A stretch of 64,000 nucleotides of DNA from Stygiolobus azoricus (lineage in GTDB: Archaea; Thermoproteota; Thermoprotei_A; Sulfolobales; Sulfolobaceae). Location of the stretch: assembly GCF_009729035.1 (NCBI RefSeq), contig NZ_CP045483.1, positions 1,448,001 through 1,512,000 of the forward strand, written 5' to 3'. Both the position numbers and the translations under genes were made by a program. The notes below the pieces were generated by a model that searched no databases, was not told the DNA's origin, and worked only from the letters and a program-made list of their open reading frames with translations. Within the stretch, counting starts at the first letter, position 1. Every line of letters begins with the position of its first letter. This document shows, one piece after another, positions 49,904 to 58,846 of this stretch.

Positions 49904-50140
49904 ATGTTATTTATGACGCAAGAAATAAAATTGGATTTAAGAGGAAAATCTTGTGAAGAATTTATATTGGAAATCTCTAAAATTTTAGTTTCTATGAAAC
50001 CAGGTGATATATTGAATATAGTCGCTGATCAAGACAGAGTACTTTGCACACACCAGTTGTTAAGAAATGCTAGAAACTTTCTATATAAAGGGGACGTAGT
50101 TGGTGATCATGCTGAAATAAGCATAAGGAGGCTGAGATAA
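49904..50140 (+). CDS. TusA-like sulfur carrier protein
   Basis: The 78-residue protein begins [20 protein letters not shown], matching the TusA opening LDxRGxxCPxP with the active Cys kept but CPxP changed to CEEF. A second Cys sits in RVLCTHQLL. TusA proteins relay persulfide sulfur to tRNA thiolation, cofactors or Fe-S proteins. It follows the glutaredoxin-like gene by 14 bases. An ATG at 49913 is an alternative start. Confidence 0.65.
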   Translation: MLFMTQEIKLDLRGKSCEEFILEISKILVSMKPGDILNIVADQDRVLCTHQLLRNARNFLYKGDVVGDHAEISIRRLR

Positions 50141-50172
50141 AACAGTAATGAGTTTAAAAATTATTCCCAAAA

Positions 50173-52014
50173 TTATTCCCCGTAAGTTCCATTTCTTAAT
50201 ATAATTTTATTACCTTCAAGTTTAGCAATAACTCCTCTATTATTTAGAGCTTTAACCAAAAAGTCTGCATATTTCTGATTTATTCCTAATTCTTCCAATT
50301 CTATAACACCTTTCCCCTTAATTTGAGGAAGTATTGCATCTATTATTTCTTCCAATTGCAGAATTACATCTCTTTCTCTTACGTATTCCATTATCTGTTG
50401 GACATTGGCTAAAGAGCTGTAAAGCCTATTTACTTTTTCACAATAAGGAGTATCTGCTGCCTGGAAAGTTATAACCAATGAATTCATTATTTCTTCAAGA
50501 CTCTTTAGTTCAGGAGTAGAGAACCTAGTAGATATATCCTTAAACACACTATAAGACATTGACAATTCAGATAAGATCACATTTGTGAATCTTTCTAAAA
50601 CTTTCGACGATTGTACTAGTTTATTTATTGTAAACTGTTGCAAAGGCAGAGTAGCGATATCTTTCTTTAGCTCAAACGTATCCGGTGTTGTTAGTAAAAT
50701 TCCACTTATTTCAGTGGCTTTACTAAGACAAAGATTTAGCTTAGTATTTATGTCTTTTATATCTATGTTCTCGACTTTTTCTATTATACTATCCATATTG
50801 ATGACTTTTACCTTTTGTATATAGATTCCAAGAGTCCGAGACAAGTTATCTATTAAGTTATTTACTATATTAGTAGCTGTTAAGATGTTTTTATCAATTA
50901 CATTCTTTAGATTATGATAAAAATCTAAGAACTCCTCTATCTTTATTTCTTCCTTAGGATACTCCAACTCAGGAATGTTTATACCTAAGAATTTTAATCT
51001 CTCAGAGAAGTCATTATATGACTTTATTTCATCAAATATTATGTTATTCAATTCTATGGCTATTATTCTCCTCACATTACTTAGCTTGTTTTTTACCTCT
51101 TCTTCGCATTCAACGTTCTTACACTGTAGAACTTCCTCTTGAAGCTTAGTTATTTGAGTTATGTACCCATTAATTGCATTATTTATATCCGAGTTTTCTT
51201 TTGCCATTTCAGCCTTCAGATTATAGAGTATAGAGCTAATATTTTTCAGATCTTGTGTTAAGCTATTCTTCAACGTCTCATAAGCTTTCTTGTTTTCAAA
51301 CTGAGAACTTAATATTGAGATCATCAAACTAGAAGAGTATATAGCTAGACTTACTACTACTGATAGAATAGATATAGTATAGCCTAATTTTGTCAACAAC
51401 ACATATGCCAACGTAACAAAGACTGCACCAACTAATCCGTAGTACGATTTTATAGTATAAGTAAGTGCAGCTATTATTATCATTACAACTACCACAATTC
51501 CTAAGAAATTACCGTAAAAGTACAAAGGAAATATTATGGCTATAGGGATAGCCGAAAGCACATTAATAATGTAATTATCAGATTGAGATATTCCACTAAA
51601 TAACAGTAATGACCAAATAGGGTTAAACTGGGATAACAGTATGGATCCACTTGTGATAAAAGATCTAGAACTTCTGAATCTAACTAAGGATATTAGAGGT
51701 ATTACAAATAAAAATATCAAAGATAGTAAAAATACTTCGAAATTAGAATTAAAGTAGAATTTCCCTGATAAAATGATAGAAGCTAGATAATTTTGGTATT
51801 TTGTTAAAATTCCACCTATTACTGTAAATGGAATTAGTATATCTCCTATTAAAAACGACAATGCAAAAATTATAGCTGATAAAATTTCTGCTGAACCAGT
51901 GTTTTTAATTAGTGAAAATGAAATCTCATATGTAAGTAATCCATTGGTGATCATTGTCAGAGCTTTCCTGATTAATGTGTTAGCTTCACCTAGACCACGT
52001 ATACTATCCAACAT
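50173..52014 (-). CDS. Large membrane protein with coiled-coil cytoplasmic region
   Basis: The 613-residue protein has about eight hydrophobic segments in residues 40-240. A long helical/coiled-coil region follows (about 240-530) with CKNVECEEE in the middle. The C-terminal domain of about 60 residues (GVIELEELGINQKYADFLVKAL) resembles a winged-helix module. It is markedly AT-rich in codon choice compared with neighbours. I recognise no family. The topology suggests a sensor or a scaffold tethering a soluble module to the membrane. Confidence 0.75.
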   Translation of the reverse strand: MLDSIRGLGEANTLIRKALTMITNGLLTYEISFSLIKNTGSAEILSAIIFALSFLIGDILIPFTVIGGILTKYQNYLASIILSGKFYFNSNFEVFLLSLIFLFVIPLISLVRFRSSRSFITSGSILLSQFNPIWSLLLFSGISQSDNYIINVLSAIPIAIIFPLYFYGNFLGIVVVVMIIIAALTYTIKSYYGLVGAVFVTLAYVLLTKLGYTISILSVVVSLAIYSSSLMISILSSQFENKKAYETLKNSLTQDLKNISSILYNLKAEMAKENSDINNAINGYITQITKLQEEVLQCKNVECEEEVKNKLSNVRRIIAIELNNIIFDEIKSYNDFSERLKFLGINIPELEYPKEEIKIEEFLDFYHNLKNVIDKNILTATNIVNNLIDNLSRTLGIYIQKVKVINMDSIIEKVENIDIKDINTKLNLCLSKATEISGILLTTPDTFELKKDIATLPLQQFTINKLVQSSKVLERFTNVILSELSMSYSVFKDISTRFSTPELKSLEEIMNSLVITFQAADTPYCEKVNRLYSSLANVQQIMEYVRERDVILQLEEIIDAILPQIKGKGVIELEELGINQKYADFLVKALNNRGVIAKLEGNKIILRNGTYGE

Positions 52015-52204
52015 TGGTTATAATTATATTTAAAACTTATAAAAAACATATCGTATTTAGGATGATTTATTTTCTATGATGAGAACATAAATAAAATTAG
52101 AACTGCTCCATAATAATTTTAATGACATGATTATTAAGAAAATCACACAACTCGCTTCACCAAAAACGACTTACATTAAAATGCCTTCATTGCCTAATTA
52201 TTTA

Positions 52205-52219
52205 AACCAAAATATTTAA
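52205..52219 (+). promoter_or_regulatory. BRE/TATA promoter of sod
   Basis: AACCAAAATATTTAA contains a BRE-like A-rich part and a TATTTAA box centred about 28 bases before the ATG at 52243, consistent with a leaderless mRNA. Confidence 0.5.
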
Positions 52220-52242
52220 CCTATCTCTAACACTCTCTCTAT

Positions 52243-52878
52243 ATGGCTCAAACAATTCAATTTAAAAAATACGAACTGCCTCCGTTACCCTATAAGATAG
52301 ATGCATTAGAACCATACATAAGCAAAGACATAATAGATGTACACTACAACGGACACCATAAAGGGTATGTAAATGGTGCAAATACTTTCTTAGAAAGAAT
52401 GGAAAAAATCCTTAACGGGCAACTGACCTCAGGACAATATGATATTCAAGGTTTACTTAGAGGACTAGTATTCAATATAAACGGACACAAGTTACACGCT
52501 TTATATTGGAAAAATATGGCTCCTGCTGGTAAAGGAGGAGGGAAACCTGGAGGAGTATTAGGAGACTTAATTGAAAAACAGTATGGAAGCTTTGAGAAGT
52601 TCAAACAAGTATTCACAGAAGCCGCTAATAGCTTACCCGGTACAGGTTGGACAGTATTATATTACGATACTGAGTCAGGTAATCTAGAGATAATGACGTT
52701 TGAAAACCACTTCCAGAATCATATAGCCGAGCTACCGATAATCTTAATCCTCGATGAGTTTGAACATGCTTACTACTTGCAATACAAGAACAAGAGAGCC
52801 GATTATATAAACGCATGGTGGAACGTAGTTAACTGGGACGATGCGGACAAAAAGCTTCAGAAGTACCTAAACAAGTAA
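52243..52878 (+). CDS. sod: Iron/manganese superoxide dismutase
   Basis: The 211-residue protein has the metal ligands in [22 protein letters not shown] and [19 protein letters not shown], followed by WWNVVNWDD. This is the Fe/Mn-SOD signature set, with the lengths of Sulfolobus SOD. It dismutates superoxide. It is monocistronic, with its own promoter and a T-rich terminator. Confidence 0.96.
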   Translation: MAQTIQFKKYELPPLPYKIDALEPYISKDIIDVHYNGHHKGYVNGANTFLERMEKILNGQLTSGQYDIQGLLRGLVFNINGHKLHALYWKNMAPAGKGGGKPGGVLGDLIEKQYGSFEKFKQVFTEAANSLPGTGWTVLYYDTESGNLEIMTFENHFQNHIAELPIILILDEFEHAYYLQYKNKRADYINAWWNVVNWDDADKKLQKYLNK

Positions 52879-52879
52879 A

Positions 52880-52905
52880 TTTTTTATTATATTTTCTAAA
52901 TTTTA
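52880..52905 (+). terminator. T-rich terminator after sod
   Basis: T-runs at 52880-52885, 52892-52895 and 52901-52904 begin just after the sod stop codon (52876-52878). The last run also overlaps the upstream region of the next gene. Confidence 0.35.
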
Positions 52906-52908
52906 TAT

Positions 52909-54000
52909 ATGGTCTCCGCAATAGTTCTGGCTGGTGGTTATGCCACAAGGCTTAGACCTTTAAGCTTGACTAAGCCGAAAGCGCTGCTCCCGATACTAGA
53001 TAAACCACTTATAGACTATATACTAGATGCTCTAGAGTCTTCACAAGTCGATAATGTATACCTATCTCTACGTGTGATGGCGGATAAGATCCTAGAGCAT
53101 GTAAAGGCTACTAATAGGAACGTAATACCAATAGTTGAAAAGGAAAGGTTAGGCGATGCAGGACCCCTGAGGATGATAAGTAGGCAGTACGAACTATCTG
53201 AAGACGTTATAGTCGTTTACGGAGACATTTATAATGAGGTTGACTACAAAAGGCTTATAGAATTCCACCAAAGTAAGGGGTGCGATGCAACAATCGTAGG
53301 AACTCAAGTTGAAGATCCTAAAAGATATGGAGTTCTAGTAGTTGATGACTACAAGTTAGTTCAAATTACAGAGAAACCCAAAATACCGGTAAGTAACTTA
53401 ATTAATGCAGGAATTTATGTTTTTAAGAAAAAGTTATTCGATAAAATAGACGGATTAGAAAATGGGAATAGAATTTCGATAGCTAGAGATTTTTTACCAA
53501 GACTTATATCTTCTGGGACATGCATTGCAGTTTATCCTTACAAAGGTCTATGGATGGATATAGGAATTCCTTCCGATTATATGAGAATTAACCTCGAGCT
53601 TTTAGCCCTTAAGTTCCCTAAAGGTTACGTTAGTGAAAACGCTAAAGTGAGCGAAAAGGCTGAGCTCAAACCACCTTTCTACATAGGCAACGAGGTTATA
53701 GTAAATGACGACTCGGTAATTAGGAATTCCATAATAGGTAGTAGAGGGAAGATCGGAAAGGGAGACTATATAGAAGAGAGCATATTAATGCAGGAAGCTA
53801 ATATAGGAGATTTTACGGTCATAGCCGAGAGTATTCTAGGTGATAGTGTCACTGTAGGTAAGTGGAACAGGGTAGAGAGTTCGATATTAGCTGACGAAGT
53901 TTTAACATATGACAATATTTTGATCAATAAGCACACTAAAATACTGCCTAATAAAGAAGTGTCTGAATCCATATACGAAATCGGGAACATAATACTTTAA
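52909..54000 (+). CDS. Sugar-phosphate nucleotidyltransferase (GMPP-like)
   Basis: The 363-residue protein has the signature LAGGYATRLRPLSLTKPKALLPI, then VVYGDIYNEVD (metal-binding Asp) and WMDIGIPSDYMRIN. A left-handed beta-helix of hexapeptide repeats follows from about 250. It would transfer a nucleotide to a sugar-1-phosphate (mannose or glucose) for glycan synthesis. The exact substrate is uncertain. The membrane glycosyltransferase 5 kb away may use such products. Confidence 0.9.
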   Translation: MVSAIVLAGGYATRLRPLSLTKPKALLPILDKPLIDYILDALESSQVDNVYLSLRVMADKILEHVKATNRNVIPIVEKERLGDAGPLRMISRQYELSEDVIVVYGDIYNEVDYKRLIEFHQSKGCDATIVGTQVEDPKRYGVLVVDDYKLVQITEKPKIPVSNLINAGIYVFKKKLFDKIDGLENGNRISIARDFLPRLISSGTCIAVYPYKGLWMDIGIPSDYMRINLELLALKFPKGYVSENAKVSEKAELKPPFYIGNEVIVNDDSVIRNSIIGSRGKIGKGDYIEESILMQEANIGDFTVIAESILGDSVTVGKWNRVESSILADEVLTYDNILINKHTKILPNKEVSESIYEIGNIIL

Positions 54001-54043
54001 GTTTCGTACGCGTCCCTCTCTTTTTATGAGCTACTGAAATCAT

Positions 54044-54703
54044 ATGAAATTATTCTCCTTTATGTTATTCTCACTCGTTATCATACAAGCGTTGTATCCC
54101 TACGTTTTAACCTCCCTTGGTGAGACATCTTATCTAGTCAAGTTTTTACTAGAAGGACCAGTAATCGTGAACATCATCTATAATAACTCAAATATTTTAA
54201 TAGACTCTAACACTACGTTAACCCTATCAGGTAAAATCACACTTAAGGCACTTCCTACATCACTAGGGTATGTCGTGCTCATAGACGGGAGAAAAGTTAG
54301 TAACACTTCATTGAATATTAACGGACCTACAACAATTAACATCACAGCAATACCGAGCTACGTAAATTTGTCTGTCTATGTTTTCGGAAAGGGCGTAGTA
54401 ACTGTACAGTTGAGCAACGGAAGTTCGTACTCTATCTCAGAAAACAAAACGTTCACAGTCAAAAATTACACCTTCGTATATATAAATGCCCCCTTTAATC
54501 AGAACGTGATTTTTAATCACAATATAGAGAGTAACTTTTACGTCGTGCTTTTAAACGGCTCAACCAGTATAAACGTAACTTTTCTACCAAACAAAAATAT
54601 TTCACCCCAATCTAAAACGCAGTTGAACCTTACAGGCATTGCCCTTGGTATAATAGCTCTGGCTTTTTACTTGTTTTTCAGGAGAAAAAGTTCTTCTAAC
54701 TAA
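54044..54703 (+). CDS. Secreted membrane-anchored surface protein
   Basis: The 219-residue protein has a signal peptide (residues 1-25) and a single C-terminal membrane anchor before RRKSSSN. Its beta-rich middle carries many N-glycosylation sequons (NNSN, NTT, NTS, NGS). The topology matches the protein at 14541, but I see no sequence relation. The function is unknown. Confidence 0.7.
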   Translation: MKLFSFMLFSLVIIQALYPYVLTSLGETSYLVKFLLEGPVIVNIIYNNSNILIDSNTTLTLSGKITLKALPTSLGYVVLIDGRKVSNTSLNINGPTTINITAIPSYVNLSVYVFGKGVVTVQLSNGSSYSISENKTFTVKNYTFVYINAPFNQNVIFNHNIESNFYVVLLNGSTSINVTFLPNKNISPQSKTQLNLTGIALGIIALAFYLFFRRKSSSN

Positions 54704-54714
54704 CCGTTATTAAC

Positions 54715-56634
54715 ATGGAATACGCAAAATACTGTATGAATAGATTAAAAGACGCTGAAAGTGCATTTCTTAGACTATCAGCCGATAGTGAAATAGATTG
54801 GTATCCGTGGAGTGTTGAGGCCTTTAAAAAGGCTAGGGAAGAGGATAAACCAATCTTAGTAGACGTAGGCGCTTCATGGTGCCATTGGTGCCACGTAATG
54901 GACGAAACTACATATAAAGACAGAGAAGTGATAGAACTGATCAACAAGCACTACGTCGCTATAAAAGTGGATAGGGACGAGATGCCAGACTTAGATAAAC
55001 AGCTTCAGCTCGCCGTAAGTTCACTGACTGGAGAATCTGGCTGGCCCTTAACTGTTTTTATGACTCCTGACGGTAAAGTCTTTTACGGGGGAACTTATTT
55101 CCCTCCTGAGGACGCTTATGGGAGAATAGGTTTCAAAAGGCTTTTACAAGAACTCAATAGAATCTGGAGGGAAGAAAGAGATAAAATACTACAAGTATCT
55201 TCGACCCTTCACTCTTCTTTGAAGAATATAGAGTATTCAGTAGACAACCCCGATTGGGATAAGGTAGAGGAAGTCGTATCAGCAATAGTCTCTAACTACG
55301 ACTTTGATCATGGTGGTCTTCAAGGAACAATGAAGTTCCCGCACCCAACAATAGACGAGCTACTAATGGCATATTCCTACTACACAAAGGATGATACCGA
55401 GCTGAAACTTTCAACTTACACTTTAAAGAAGATGTACTATGGAGGGATCTTTGATCAGGTAGGAGGAGGATTTCACAGATATACTGTAGATGATGAATGG
55501 TATGTACCTCATTTCGAAAAGCTACTAATAGACAATGCTGAGTTATTATTAGACTACACACATGCTTACCAATTAACTCAAGACCCAGAAATCTTAGACG
55601 CTTTAAACTTGACTTCGCAGTTTATATTAAGAGAGTTGTTTATCGGTGAAGGATTTGCTAATAGCTTAGACGCGGATTCTGAGGGAAAAGAAGGGTATTA
55701 TTATACGTGGACGGAAGATGAATTTAAAGAGGCATTACAAGGTGAAGACTACAGATTATGGATAAAGGTTTTTAACGTCGATAGAGGTGAAGAGGTTGAA
55801 GGAAAGAAAGTATTGAGGAGGATAATGCACGTTAAGGATCTATCAAAATTCGTCAACAACACTTTGGGCAAACTTAGCGAGATTAGGATGAAACTTCTAG
55901 AGTATAGAATGAAGAATAGGAAACCACCTTTCAGAGACGATAACGTTTACACTTATCCTAATGCCCGTGTCGCACAAGCACTTTTAGAGTCGAGCGTAAT
56001 AACTGGCAAAGGATTAAACGAAGCGTTGAGAGTAATAGATAAATTCTCTCCTAAAATAACTAGAAGAATAGGAGGAGGAAAAGACGGACTTCCAGAGGAC
56101 TATGCCACAGCCTTGTTGGCACTAATTTCAGCGTATGAAGTAACAGGAAACGTAAAGTACAAGGATCTAATATTCGCGTTAGAAGAAAAACTAAGGAGTC
56201 TAGACTACAGTTATCCTATTGACTCTCCAAATGAGTCAGTAGCCTCACTGACACTTAAAGGACTTTTGAAGACCAGCGTCATGAAAGGAGAGATAGCGAA
56301 CGTAAAGGTTCCTTTCGCTCCAAGCCCATTATTCGTTGCAGGGATAACTCACGTTACTGCGTCATTAGTTAAAGGAACGGCTCATATAGTAATTATAGAT
56401 GAAAAAGACGGAAAGGCTGATGAACTTCATAAAACCGCACTACTCGCTTATCACCCCATGAAAATGGTTGAGAAAGTTAGCCCCGATAACGCAGACTTCC
56501 TTCCATCATTTATCAAAGCGATGATAAAGTTTAACCAAGGAACAAGTAGGGCTTACGTATGTAAGGGGACTTCGTGTAGTATGCCTATAACATCGCCTGA
56601 AAAAATTAAATTATTACTTAAATTAAACGGTTAA
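54715..56634 (+). CDS. YyaL/SPATA20-type thioredoxin-domain protein (DUF255)
   Basis: The 639-residue protein has an N-terminal thioredoxin domain with DVGASWCHWCHVMDETTY (redox CHWC at about residues 58-61) and SGWPLTVFMTPDGKVFYGGTYFPP. A large (alpha/alpha)6-barrel region follows, with GGGFHRYTVDDEWYVPHFEKLL. This is the complete arrangement of the family, whose biochemical role is poorly known. The C-terminus contains Cys-rich YVCKGTSCSMPI. It may be co-transcribed with the short-chain dehydrogenase 13 bases downstream. Confidence 0.9.
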   Translation: MEYAKYCMNRLKDAESAFLRLSADSEIDWYPWSVEAFKKAREEDKPILVDVGASWCHWCHVMDETTYKDREVIELINKHYVAIKVDRDEMPDLDKQLQLAVSSLTGESGWPLTVFMTPDGKVFYGGTYFPPEDAYGRIGFKRLLQELNRIWREERDKILQVSSTLHSSLKNIEYSVDNPDWDKVEEVVSAIVSNYDFDHGGLQGTMKFPHPTIDELLMAYSYYTKDDTELKLSTYTLKKMYYGGIFDQVGGGFHRYTVDDEWYVPHFEKLLIDNAELLLDYTHAYQLTQDPEILDALNLTSQFILRELFIGEGFANSLDADSEGKEGYYYTWTEDEFKEALQGEDYRLWIKVFNVDRGEEVEGKKVLRRIMHVKDLSKFVNNTLGKLSEIRMKLLEYRMKNRKPPFRDDNVYTYPNARVAQALLESSVITGKGLNEALRVIDKFSPKITRRIGGGKDGLPEDYATALLALISAYEVTGNVKYKDLIFALEEKLRSLDYSYPIDSPNESVASLTLKGLLKTSVMKGEIANVKVPFAPSPLFVAGITHVTASLVKGTAHIVIIDEKDGKADELHKTALLAYHPMKMVEKVSPDNADFLPSFIKAMIKFNQGTSRAYVCKGTSCSMPITSPEKIKLLLKLNG

Positions 56635-56647
56635 CTATAGTTTTATA

Positions 56648-57349
56648 ATGGGAAGGCTGGAAGGAAAGAAAGTTTTTGTTGTAGGGACAAGTAAAGGACT
56701 AGGGTACGCTATAGCCTATTTTTCCTCAATTGAAGGAGCTGAGGTTATAATAAATTCAAGGAATGAAAAGAAGCTCAAAGAGATATGCGAAAATATACGA
56801 AACTGCAAATATTTTGTGGGAGACGTATCGACTCCGCAAAAAGCTGAAGAGGTCATAAACAAAGCGGGAGACTTCACTGATCTGGTGATAACAGTGGGCG
56901 GTTACGTAGAAGACAAAATAGATGACCTCAAGGGGTTAGACGAAATGTTGACTAATCACATTAAAGTCCCTCTATACGTAGTGAAGAGTTCCCTCTCTAG
57001 ACTAAGGAAAGGATCTACGATAGTATTAATTTCAGCAATAAGAGGAATATATACTCCTCTACCTTTCCAACTATCTTACAGTATAGCAAAAGCTGGAATA
57101 GCAAAGGCAGTAGAGACTTTAGCCTCCGAGTTAATAGACCAAGGAATAAGAGTTGTGGGTATTGCACCAAGTGTAATAGATGGGGAATTTGTCCCAGGTA
57201 GGGATTGGAAGAAGATGAGAAAATTGGGAGACTTTAAGGCTCCGCCAGAAGACTTTGCGAAAGTTGTAGTATGGTTATTAACTGATGAGGCAGAATGGAT
57301 AAATGGTGTAGTTATACCCGTAGATGGAGGGGCTAGGTTGAGAACATGA
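56648..57349 (+). CDS. Short-chain dehydrogenase/reductase
   Basis: The 233-residue protein has the SDR cofactor loop VVGTSKGLGYAIAYF and catalytic Ser and YSIAKAG (YxxxK), then a C-terminal GVVIPVDGG. It would reduce or oxidise a small alcohol/ketone with NAD(P); the substrate is unknown. It overlaps the next gene by 4 bases (ATGA). Confidence 0.9.
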   Translation: MGRLEGKKVFVVGTSKGLGYAIAYFSSIEGAEVIINSRNEKKLKEICENIRNCKYFVGDVSTPQKAEEVINKAGDFTDLVITVGGYVEDKIDDLKGLDEMLTNHIKVPLYVVKSSLSRLRKGSTIVLISAIRGIYTPLPFQLSYSIAKAGIAKAVETLASELIDQGIRVVGIAPSVIDGEFVPGRDWKKMRKLGDFKAPPEDFAKVVVWLLTDEAEWINGVVIPVDGGARLRT

Positions 57350-58002
57350 GCGAGGTTAGCTTCACATTTCGTTGCTCGGAGAGTTCAGTTGAATTCATGT
57401 ACAACTATAAGCTAATAAATCTAGAGACTTCCCTCAGGAATAATACCAAAATAATAAAACTCCAAACTAGTAGCTCTAGAGTCAGTTTTGAAAACGGTAG
57501 ATTCTTCGACCCTCACAATTTGATAGTTAAAAAAGGGAACGAGGCTGAAGAGTCCATTAAGGCAGAGCTAAAGAACATAAGAGAAATTATCATAGATGGT
57601 TTAACTAAAGCTTCCATAGAGTTCGACTTACCAGTATCTCTAATCAAACGTTATGTAGAAGACTTAGTGGAAAAACCTACTGCTATTAAACCTACTAGCT
57701 ATTTGGACTTTGAGGTTTCAGAGCTGGAAATAGAACTTAACAAGATCTTCTTTGACAGGAACTTAAACATGCCAGGTGATGTAGTACCTCAAAGAATCCT
57801 TAAACTGTCTATAAGAACTAATAAAGGATGTACCAAGCTCAAGTTAAAGGAGAAATCTAACGTGACTCTTGAGTATGCTGAAGACTGCGAAACGTGGAGT
57901 GAAGAGTCACTAAAGGTTCTCTCTGTACTCTCGTCTCTACACCCTACTATTTTTGAAGTTAAGGAGATAATAGACTATCTGAAAAAGATGTGCAGAGTAT
58001 AA
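57346..58002 (+). CDS. Hypothetical protein
   Basis: The 218-residue protein is mixed alpha/beta with scattered Cys residues (Cys9, a C-terminal CETW and CRV). No motif or membrane segment is recognised. It is translationally coupled to the short-chain dehydrogenase gene. An archaeal DNA or RNA metabolism role is only suggested by the NucS gene that follows after 58 bases with its own promoter. Confidence 0.65.
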   Translation: MSEVSFTFRCSESSVEFMYNYKLINLETSLRNNTKIIKLQTSSSRVSFENGRFFDPHNLIVKKGNEAEESIKAELKNIREIIIDGLTKASIEFDLPVSLIKRYVEDLVEKPTAIKPTSYLDFEVSELEIELNKIFFDRNLNMPGDVVPQRILKLSIRTNKGCTKLKLKEKSNVTLEYAEDCETWSEESLKVLSVLSSLHPTIFEVKEIIDYLKKMCRV

Positions 58003-58028
58003 TTAGAGACTCTTCACTCTTCAGTAAC

Positions 58029-58040
58029 TATTTAAATATC
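58029..58040 (+). promoter_or_regulatory. TATA-like promoter of nucS
   Basis: CTATTTAAATAT lies about 26 bases before the GTG start at 58061, as in leaderless genes. Confidence 0.5.
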
Positions 58041-58060
58041 ATTTTAAGTTTGGTAATACT

Positions 58061-58846
58061 GTGTATGAGGTATTACTAAATCCTAATTTTGAGGAGACAA
58101 AGTATTTTATTGAGAGAAATCTTAGCAAGTCACTAATTACGATTCTAGCAGAATGCGAAATATTATATGAGGGTAGAGCTTTTTCCAAAGCTTCCTCATC
58201 GAGAAGGCTTATTATAGTTAAGGCTGATGGAAGCGTTATTGTTCACGAGAGTACTAAAAGAGAACCAATTAATTGGCAGCCACCTGGCTCGAGAATAGAG
58301 GTAAGTATAGAAAGCGAAGTCTTCAAAATTAAGGCTATAAGGAAGAGACCGAAGGAAAAACTCGAGATTCTAGTGTCTAGAGTATTCTTTATAACCTCTT
58401 CTGTAGTAGAAGAAGGGGACTTCATGCTGGTGGGAAGTGAAAAAGACGAAGTGGACTTGGTAATTTCAAAACCTGAGCTAATTGAGGAGGGATTTAAACC
58501 TTTACAAAGAGAATATAGTACACCTTACGGTAAGATAGACTTGTTGGGTAAAGATAATAAAGGCAATTATGTTGTACTAGAATTTAAACGTGCTAAGGCA
58601 ACTCTACAAGCTGTGTCACAGCTTTATCGATATGTGATGTATTTTCGAGAAAGAGGTCAATTAGTAAGGGGAATTCTTGTAGCTCCAGGAATTAGTGAAA
58701 ACGCTTTAAACTTACTTAGACGTCTTGTATTAGAATATGTTGATCTACGTAGTATTATTGACTTTACCAATAATGGCAGACATACTGTTACTTTATCAAA
58801 TAGTAAAGGAAATCAAGCTCAAGAGATCGGTCAGAGGGGACTTTAA
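58061..58846 (+). CDS. nucS: Mismatch/flap endonuclease NucS (EndoMS)
   Basis: The 261-residue protein has the N-terminal DNA-binding beta domain (CEILYEGRA, VKADGSVIVHES, NWQPPGS). The RecB-like nuclease domain has GKIDLLGKD and YVVLEFKRAKA (catalytic Asp, Glu, Lys), with QLYRYVMYF. EndoMS cuts both strands at mismatches. The C-terminal 35 or so residues, after LEYVDL, are low in conserved features and are read over the start of the glycosyltransferase gene (110-base overlap), so the tail may be recent. Confidence 0.93.
   Translation: MYEVLLNPNFEETKYFIERNLSKSLITILAECEILYEGRAFSKASSSRRLIIVKADGSVIVHESTKREPINWQPPGSRIEVSIESEVFKIKAIRKRPKEKLEILVSRVFFITSSVVEEGDFMLVGSEKDEVDLVISKPELIEEGFKPLQREYSTPYGKIDLLGKDNKGNYVVLEFKRAKATLQAVSQLYRYVMYFRERGQLVRGILVAPGISENALNLLRRLVLEYVDLRSIIDFTNNGRHTVTLSNSKGNQAQEIGQRGL

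Noticed and set aside
52076-52110. ATGATGA upstream of sod considered as a C box
   Set aside because: No CTGA D box follows; the region is plain AT-rich intergenic sequence.
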